19,593 nt of DNA from Lachnospiraceae bacterium (GTDB lineage Bacteria > Bacillota > Clostridia > Lachnospirales > Lachnospiraceae), in assembly GCA_014804185.1 (NCBI GenBank), contig JAAVAG010000197.1, forward strand, positions 1 to 19,593. The letters are read 5' to 3'. Below, piece after piece: positions 14,924 to 19,593 of this stretch; the stretch's first letter is position 1; each line of letters starts with the position of its first letter. The notes under the pieces are model-generated. The model was not told where the DNA came from. It saw nothing but the letters and a program-made list of their open reading frames with translations, and ran no database searches. The translations under genes were made by a program, and so were the position numbers.

Positions 14924-17164
14924 ATGGATGATAACAGGATCATAAGGACGGAATATTCCGACCTTATGCAGAAAGCATTTATAGATTACGCCATGAGCGT
15001 TATTATAGCGAGAGCCCTGCCGGACGTCAGGGACGGACTGAAGCCGGTGCAGCGCCGGGTTCTCTACGATATGTATGAGCTTGGCATCCGGTATGACAGG
15101 CCATATCGTAAGAGCGCCCGTATTGTCGGCGATACCATGGGTAAATATCATCCCCACGGGGACAGTTCCATCTATGATTCACTGGTTGTTATGAGCCAGG
15201 ATTTTAAGAAAGGACTGCCTCTGGTAGACGGCCACGGCAACTTCGGCAATATTGAGGGGGACGGAGCCGCTGCCATGCGTTATACGGAGGCGCGCCTTCA
15301 TAAGATTACGCAGGAGGCTTTTCTGGGAGACCTGGACAAGGATGTGGTGGATTTTGTTCCGAATTTTGACGAGACTGAGAAAGAACCGTCCGTTCTGCCT
15401 GTGAAAATTCCCAATCTGCTCGTGAACGGCTCGGAGGGAATCGCTGTAGGCATGGCCACAAGTATCCCGCCTCATAATCTGGCGGAAGTGGCGGATGCCA
15501 TGAAAGCCTATATGAAGGACGAGAATATATCCACACGGGAACTGATGCGCTATCTGAAAGGACCCGATTTTCCCACCGGAGGAATCGTTATCAACAAGGA
15601 CGAACTTCTGGATATTTACGAAACCGGGACGGGAAAGATCAAGATACGCGGCAAGGTGGAGGTGGAAAAGTTAAAGGGCGGAAAACTGAATCTGGTAGTC
15701 ACGCAGATTCCTTACCCTATGATCGGCATGGGCATCGGCAAGTTTTTATCCGACGTGGCCGCTCTTGCAGAGACAAAAAAGACATCCGACATTATAGATA
15801 TCTCCAATCAGTCCTCCAAGGAGGGCATCCGTATTGTGATAGAGCTGCGCAAAGACACGGATGTGGAGAATTTTACTAATATGCTCTACAAAAAGACCCG
15901 TCTGGAGGACACTTTCGGGGTCAATATGCTCGCCATTTCGCAGGGACGTCCCGAGACTATGGGACTTCGGCAGATTCTGAAAAGCTGTGTGGATTTTCAG
16001 TTTGAGGTGGCGACAAGGAAAGACACCAAACGTCACGCCAGAGAGCAGGAGAGAAAAGAGGTTCAGGAAGGGCTGATCAAGGCGTGCAACGTCATTGACC
16101 TGATCATCGAGATCCTCAGAGGTTCCAAAGACCGCAATATGGCAAAGGCATGTCTGACAGAGGGAAAGACCACAGGAATCCGGTTTAAATCCAAGGAGTC
16201 CAGGATCATGGCGGAGCAGCTGAAGTTTACGGAAAGGCAGGCAAACGCGATCCTGGAGATGCGCCTGTATAAGCTGATCGGCCTGGAACTGGAAGCGCTG
16301 ATCAATGAGCATGAGGAGACCATGGCGAATATTTACCGCTATGAGGATATTCTGACACGCAGAGATTCCATGGCTCAGGTGATCATCAATGAACTGGACG
16401 CCATCAAAAAGGAATATGCTGTCCCCAGAAAAACAGTGATCGAGAATGCCTCGGAAGCGGTCTTTGAAGAAAAGAAAGTGGAGGAGATGGAGGTCATGGT
16501 CCTGACCGACCGTTTTGGTTATGCAAAGACGGTGGACTCGGCGACCTACGAGAGAAACAGAGAGGTGGCGGACGCCGAAAACAGGTTTGTTTTTCCGTGC
16601 AGGAATACGGGTAAGGTGTGTATCTTCACCAATACCGGCCAGCTGCACACGATAAAAACGGCGGATCTTCCCTTTGGAAAGTTTCGGGATAAGGGAATTC
16701 CGTTGGACAATATCAGTAATTTTGATTCTTCCAAAGAAAAGATCATCTTCATGGCCAGCCAGACGGATCTGAATCTGTACCGGCTGATCTTTGTGACCGC
16801 CCAGTCCATGATGAAGGTGGTGGACGGAGGTGAGTTTGATGTGGCCAAGCGCACGGTGGCAGCCACCAAACTGGAGGAGAACGACGAGGTTATAAGCGTG
16901 GCGGTTCTGCGTGAACAGAAGCACATTGTACTGCAGACCACAGACGGCTTTTTCCTGCGGTTTGCGGTGGACGAGATACCGGAAAAGAAAAAGAACGCGG
17001 TGGGTGTGCGGGGTATGAAACTTTCCGAGGGAGCCTCGCTGGAAGCCGTGTATTATACGGATAACGCAGTGGAAAGCACGATAAAATATAAAAGCAGAAA
17101 CCTTGTGCTGAACAACCTGAAACCCGGTAAAAGGGACAGCAGGGGAACAAAAGTGAGGGCGTGA
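14924..17164 (+). CDS. parC: Type IIA DNA topoisomerase subunit A, ParC-like (no GyrA box)
   Basis: A 746-residue protein. The winged-helix region has GKYHPHGDSSIYDSLV with Ser81 and Asp85 at the quinolone-contact positions (wild-type residues) and the catalytic Tyr120 in AAMRYTEARL. A coiled-coil tower follows, then a beta-pinwheel C-terminal domain from about residue 490. GyrA proteins carry a QRRGGRG box in the first pinwheel blade; here that region reads DRFGYAKTVDSATYERNRE and no such box is found anywhere. The missing box points to a ParC-type decatenase rather than a supercoiling gyrase, though some subunits in this clade are annotated as GyrA. It starts 64 bases after the B subunit, with AAGGGG before the ATG; an in-frame GTG at 14903 has no such site. 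The rsmD ribosome site follows within 16 bases. Confidence 0.85.
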   Translation: MDDNRIIRTEYSDLMQKAFIDYAMSVIIARALPDVRDGLKPVQRRVLYDMYELGIRYDRPYRKSARIVGDTMGKYHPHGDSSIYDSLVVMSQDFKKGLPLVDGHGNFGNIEGDGAAAMRYTEARLHKITQEAFLGDLDKDVVDFVPNFDETEKEPSVLPVKIPNLLVNGSEGIAVGMATSIPPHNLAEVADAMKAYMKDENISTRELMRYLKGPDFPTGGIVINKDELLDIYETGTGKIKIRGKVEVEKLKGGKLNLVVTQIPYPMIGMGIGKFLSDVAALAETKKTSDIIDISNQSSKEGIRIVIELRKDTDVENFTNMLYKKTRLEDTFGVNMLAISQGRPETMGLRQILKSCVDFQFEVATRKDTKRHAREQERKEVQEGLIKACNVIDLIIEILRGSKDRNMAKACLTEGKTTGIRFKSKESRIMAEQLKFTERQANAILEMRLYKLIGLELEALINEHEETMANIYRYEDILTRRDSMAQVIINELDAIKKEYAVPRKTVIENASEAVFEEKKVEEMEVMVLTDRFGYAKTVDSATYERNREVADAENRFVFPCRNTGKVCIFTNTGQLHTIKTADLPFGKFRDKGIPLDNISNFDSSKEKIIFMASQTDLNLYRLIFVTAQSMMKVVDGGEFDVAKRTVAATKLEENDEVISVAVLREQKHIVLQTTDGFFLRFAVDEIPEKKKNAVGVRGMKLSEGASLEAVYYTDNAVESTIKYKSRNLVLNNLKPGKRDSRGTKVRA

Positions 17165-17187
17165 GCGCCCGCCATGGAGGAACGCGT

Positions 17188-17748
17188 ATGAGAGTCGTAG
17201 CGGGCACAGCAAGAAGACTTCCCTTAAAGACGCCAAAGGGTGCGGATACCAGGCCGACCACGGATCGTATCAAGGAAACTTTGTTTAATATTCTGCAGAC
17301 CGATATTCCGGACTGTGTCTTTGTGGATCTGTTCAGCGGCAGCGGCGGAATCGGGATCGAGGCGCTCAGCCGGGGCGCCAGGAAAGCCTATTTTGTGGAT
17401 TCGTCGTCTGAGGCAGCCGCCTGTATCACAGAAAATCTCCGCTTTACCCGACTGGAACAAAGCGGCGTTGTCCTGAAGAGAGACGTGTTCGCGGGACTGT
17501 ATGAAATCCGGGAGCCGAGAGTAGATCTCATTTTCATGGATCCTCCCTATGGGAAAGGACTGGAACGTCAGACTCTGGAGCAGCTGCGAAATATGAGGTA
17601 TGTGGATCAGGATACAATGATCATTGTGGAAGCCGCTCTGGCAACGGATTTTTCTTATCTGCTGGAGATCGGCTATACAATAAGCAGGGAAAAAATATAT
17701 AAGACAAATAAACATGTGTTTATCAGGACGGGGGAGGATGCATCGTGA
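17188..17748 (+). CDS. rsmD: 16S rRNA (guanine966-N2)-methyltransferase RsmD
   Basis: A 186-residue protein with the RsmD N-terminus (MRVVAGTARRLPLKTPKG, then TRPTTDRIKETLFNIL), the SAM-binding loop DLFSGSGGIGIEALSRGA (47-64), and the catalytic DPPYG (118-122), which is the N6/N2-amino methyltransferase type motif. It methylates G966 of 16S rRNA (E. coli numbering) during small-subunit assembly. ATGGAGG lies seven bases before the ATG at 17188; the frame is open upstream to 17161 but that part overlaps parC and carries no family sequence. Its stop overlaps the coaD start by four bases, the usual rsmD-coaD coupling. Confidence 0.95.
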   Translation: MRVVAGTARRLPLKTPKGADTRPTTDRIKETLFNILQTDIPDCVFVDLFSGSGGIGIEALSRGARKAYFVDSSSEAAACITENLRFTRLEQSGVVLKRDVFAGLYEIREPRVDLIFMDPPYGKGLERQTLEQLRNMRYVDQDTMIIVEAALATDFSYLLEIGYTISREKIYKTNKHVFIRTGEDAS

Positions 17749-18272
17749 AAAGAGCTGTCTATCCGGGAAGTTTTGATCCGATGACCTATGGACATCTGGA
17801 TATTATCCGGCGCGCCGCGGATATTTTTGACGAGTTGACGGTGAGTGTTCTCAATAATAAAGAAAAGACACCGTTGTTTTCTGTTTCAGAACGTGTTAAG
17901 ATATTAGAAGAAGCAACAAAGGATATGCCCAATGTCAGGATCGATTCTTTCAGTGGTCTTTTGATCAACTATGCAAGAGAAAACAACATGCATGTGATCG
18001 TCAGAGGACTTCGGGCAATCACCGATTTTGAATATGAACTGCAGATCGCCCAGACCAACCGGATCCTGTCGTGCGAACAGGTGGATACGATGTTTTTGAC
18101 GACCAGTCTGGAATATGCCTATCTGAGTTCTTCCAGCGTAAAGGAGATCGCCAGCTTCGGAGGGGACATCAGCAGGTGTGTACCGGAATTTGTTGCCCGT
18201 AAGACCTACGGGAAATATGGTGTCAGTAAGCCGGATATTCCACCCCATGCAGCGGAAGGTCTAAAAGGATAG
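17745..18272 (+). CDS. coaD: Pantetheine-phosphate adenylyltransferase
   Basis: A 175-residue protein with the nucleotidyltransferase signatures: YPGSFDPMTYGH (6-17; the T-x-G-H motif), RGLRAITDFEYE (87-98) for pantetheine binding, and LSSSSVKEIA (127-136) for ATP phosphates. It transfers AMP to 4'-phosphopantetheine to give dephospho-CoA, the next-to-last step of CoA synthesis. It starts with GTG, overlapping the rsmD stop by four bases (GTGA), with GGGGGAGG upstream, so translation is probably coupled. It ends in TAG, 33 bases before the coiled-coil gene. Length and motifs are normal. Confidence 0.97.
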   Translation: MKRAVYPGSFDPMTYGHLDIIRRAADIFDELTVSVLNNKEKTPLFSVSERVKILEEATKDMPNVRIDSFSGLLINYARENNMHVIVRGLRAITDFEYELQIAQTNRILSCEQVDTMFLTTSLEYAYLSSSSVKEIASFGGDISRCVPEFVARKTYGKYGVSKPDIPPHAAEGLKG

Positions 18273-18305
18273 GAGCAGGGAAACCGTTCAGAAACGAGGA
18301 TATGT

Positions 18306-18908
18306 ATGAGCAGCAAAATAGAACAGTTGATTGATGAAATAGAAGCGTATATTGACAGCTGCAAATATCAGCCGTTGTCCAGTACAAAGATTATTGTGAA
18401 TAAAGAGACGATCGATGAACTGCTTCGCGAACTTCGCATGAAGACGCCGGATGAGATCAAGCGGTATCAGAAGGTCATCAGCAATAAGGAGGCAATTCTG
18501 AATGATGCCAGAGCCAAGGCGGAGGCGCTGATCAATGAGGCAACTGCTCATACCAACCAGCTGATCAATGAGCACGAGATCATGCAGCAGGCTTATGCGC
18601 AGGCAAATGAAATTGTAACGATGGCGACCAGGCAGGGACAGGAACTGCTTGATAACGCGATCAGAGAAGCCAACAACGTGCGTATGGCGGCCATGCAGTA
18701 TATGGACGATATGCTGGCTAATCTGGAAAATATCATTGCGGCTTCCTCACAGACGGCATCCGCAAATTATGACAGCCTGCTGAATTCCATGAATCATTAT
18801 CTGGGAATCATTCAATCCAACCGACTGGAACTGCATCCGGTGGAGGATGAAGATCTGGAGGCGGTGGACCTGAACGATGAGGGCGGCGACGATCTTGATG
18901 TTATGTAA
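18306..18908 (+). CDS. Coiled-coil protein of unknown function, DivIVA/ATPase-subunit-like
   Basis: A 200-residue soluble protein rich in Glu, Lys, Ala and Asn. An N-terminal part (MSSKIEQLIDEIEAYID...KIIVNKETIDELL) is followed by a long helical region (about residues 45-140) with repeated Ala/Glu patterns such as ILNDARAKAEALINEA, and an acidic tail (EDEDLEAVDLNDEGGDDLDVM). The helix pattern resembles DivIVA-type or V-ATPase subunit H/F0 subunit B coiled coils, and clostridial homologues are often annotated as ATPases on that basis alone. No nucleotide-binding motif is present, so the ATPase name is unlikely to be correct. It lies 33 bases after coaD and is followed by a strong terminator. 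A structural role is inferred. Confidence 0.75.
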   Translation: MSSKIEQLIDEIEAYIDSCKYQPLSSTKIIVNKETIDELLRELRMKTPDEIKRYQKVISNKEAILNDARAKAEALINEATAHTNQLINEHEIMQQAYAQANEIVTMATRQGQELLDNAIREANNVRMAAMQYMDDMLANLENIIAASSQTASANYDSLLNSMNHYLGIIQSNRLELHPVEDEDLEAVDLNDEGGDDLDVM

Positions 18909-18925
18909 CAAAAAGGAAAGAAGAA

Positions 18926-18959
18926 ATGACCGGTTTCCAGTGAAGCCGGTCATGTTTTT
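18926..18959 (+). terminator. Rho-independent terminator after the coaD cluster
   Basis: ATGACCGGTTTC pairs with GAAGCCGGTCAT (12 pairs, one G-U) around a CAGT loop, followed by GTTTTTA. It lies 17 bases after the stop of the coiled-coil gene and only 25 bases before the start codon of the amidase gene, so it could also act as an attenuator for that gene. Confidence 0.9.
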
Positions 18960-18984
18960 AGCATCATCCGAAAGGAAGTTTTGA

Positions 18985-19593
18985 ATGAAATCTCTTAGGA
19001 AACTGTGCATGCCGCTCTTTTTGTCTGCGCTCTGTATGATATTAGTCCCCATGGCAAAATGTCATGCGGCGGATTTTCGCTATGAGGGGGATACGGACGG
19101 AGCGTTGGTGATCGTGATTGATCCCGGACACGGCGGTGAGAATCTTGGAGCGGATTATGACGGATATCTGGAAAAGGAGATGAATCTGATCGTTGCGGAG
19201 GCAATGTATGAGGAATTGTCCAGATACGATGGAATTACCGTCTATATGACACGAAATGCGGACGTGGATTTGGACCTGCAGGAACGGGCGGATTTTGCGG
19301 CATCCGTAAACGCGGATTTTCTGTTCTGCCTGCATTTTAATATGTCCCCCAATAATAATTTGTTTGGTTCTGAAGTCTGGATCCAACTATCCGGCGATGA
19401 AAACAGGGAGGGATATCGTTTCGGCGCCGTTCAGATGGAGACCATGGCGGACATGGGGCTGTATATCCGCGGCATAAAGACGCGGATCAATGACAGAGGA
19501 ACGGATTATTACGGTATCCTGCGCCACTGTAAGGAATATGGGATAACGGCGGCGCTGATCGAGCACTGCCATGTGGATCATGAAAAGGACAGG
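18985..19593 (+). CDS. Exported N-acetylmuramoyl-L-alanine amidase (3' end outside window)
   Basis: The frame is open to the window edge (203 residues seen). A signal peptide is clear: KSLRKL, a hydrophobic core (about 9-23) and a likely cleavage near CHA-AD (28/29). The Amidase_3 fold follows: VIVIDPGHGGENLGADYDG with His49, the zinc-ligand Glu63 in LEKEMNL, FLFCLHFN with His117, and the catalytic-type Glu in ALIEHCH near the end. These enzymes cut the bond between N-acetylmuramic acid and L-alanine in peptidoglycan outside the membrane. CLHFN replaces the more common SIHAN. AAAGGAAG precedes the ATG. No promoter is recognised between it and the upstream terminator. Any C-terminal binding domain lies outside the window. 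Confidence 0.9.
   Translation, partial: MKSLRKLCMPLFLSALCMILVPMAKCHAADFRYEGDTDGALVIVIDPGHGGENLGADYDGYLEKEMNLIVAEAMYEELSRYDGITVYMTRNADVDLDLQERADFAASVNADFLFCLHFNMSPNNNLFGSEVWIQLSGDENREGYRFGAVQMETMADMGLYIRGIKTRINDRGTDYYGILRHCKEYGITAALIEHCHVDHEKDR

Noticed and set aside
15746..17236. A 496-residue open frame antisense to parC
   Set aside because: It is the reverse shadow of a strongly conserved topoisomerase gene. Its sequence is rich in His, Leu and Arg with no recognisable domain, no ribosome site was identified, and parC motifs fully explain the region.

Overview
The window reads as chromosomal DNA of a low-to-moderate GC Firmicute, most likely a Lachnospiraceae-type clostridium. The evidence is strong AGGAGG-type ribosome binding sites, a GerW/YtfJ sporulation protein next to its usual DUF2953 (YtfI) partner, a zinc-ribbon L28, a SEDS-plus-PBP cell-wall gene of a style I associate with Lachnospiraceae, and the firmicute order yloU-fakA-recG and rsmD-coaD. 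I see no phage genes, insertion sequences, CRISPR arrays, tRNAs or rRNAs. Almost everything is on the plus strand; only rpmB is on the minus strand.

Region 1 (3-4770): the 3' part of a U32 peptidase-family protein with a C-terminal extension (RlhA-like), then a large membrane protein. The latter fuses a SEDS (FtsW/RodA) glycosyltransferase to a class B penicillin-binding-protein module. All three catalytic motifs of the transpeptidase half are lost (SxxK reads ExxE, the SxN segment is missing, KTG reads KQG), although the frame and the rest of the fold are kept. This is the most unusual object in the window.

Region 2 (4781-7244): a well-formed promoter, then a NUDIX hydrolase, a small protein of unknown function, a DUF2953 membrane protein (ytfI-like), a GerW-family protein (ytfJ-like) and an unlisted 48-residue membrane peptide.

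Region 3 (7245-7824): a gene-poor stretch with three hairpins, then rpmB (L28) on the minus strand and a divergent promoter region.

Region 4 (7825-11974): an Asp23/YloU protein, a fatty-acid-kinase gene (fakA/yloV) split by an in-frame TAG inside its kinase domain, and recG.

Region 5 (12027-18908): a DegV/FakB-like fatty-acid-binding protein, a type IIA topoisomerase pair whose A subunit has no GyrA box (so probably topoisomerase IV or a second topoisomerase), rsmD, coaD (4-base overlap with rsmD) and a coiled-coil protein. A strong terminator follows.

Region 6 (18985-end): an exported N-acetylmuramoyl-L-alanine amidase, cut by the window end. Its start lies only about 25 bases after that terminator.

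Taken together these are mostly housekeeping genes for envelope building, lipid supply, translation and DNA topology. Two genes are noteworthy: a pseudo-transpeptidase fused to a polymerase, and an interrupted fakA beside an intact fakB-like gene.
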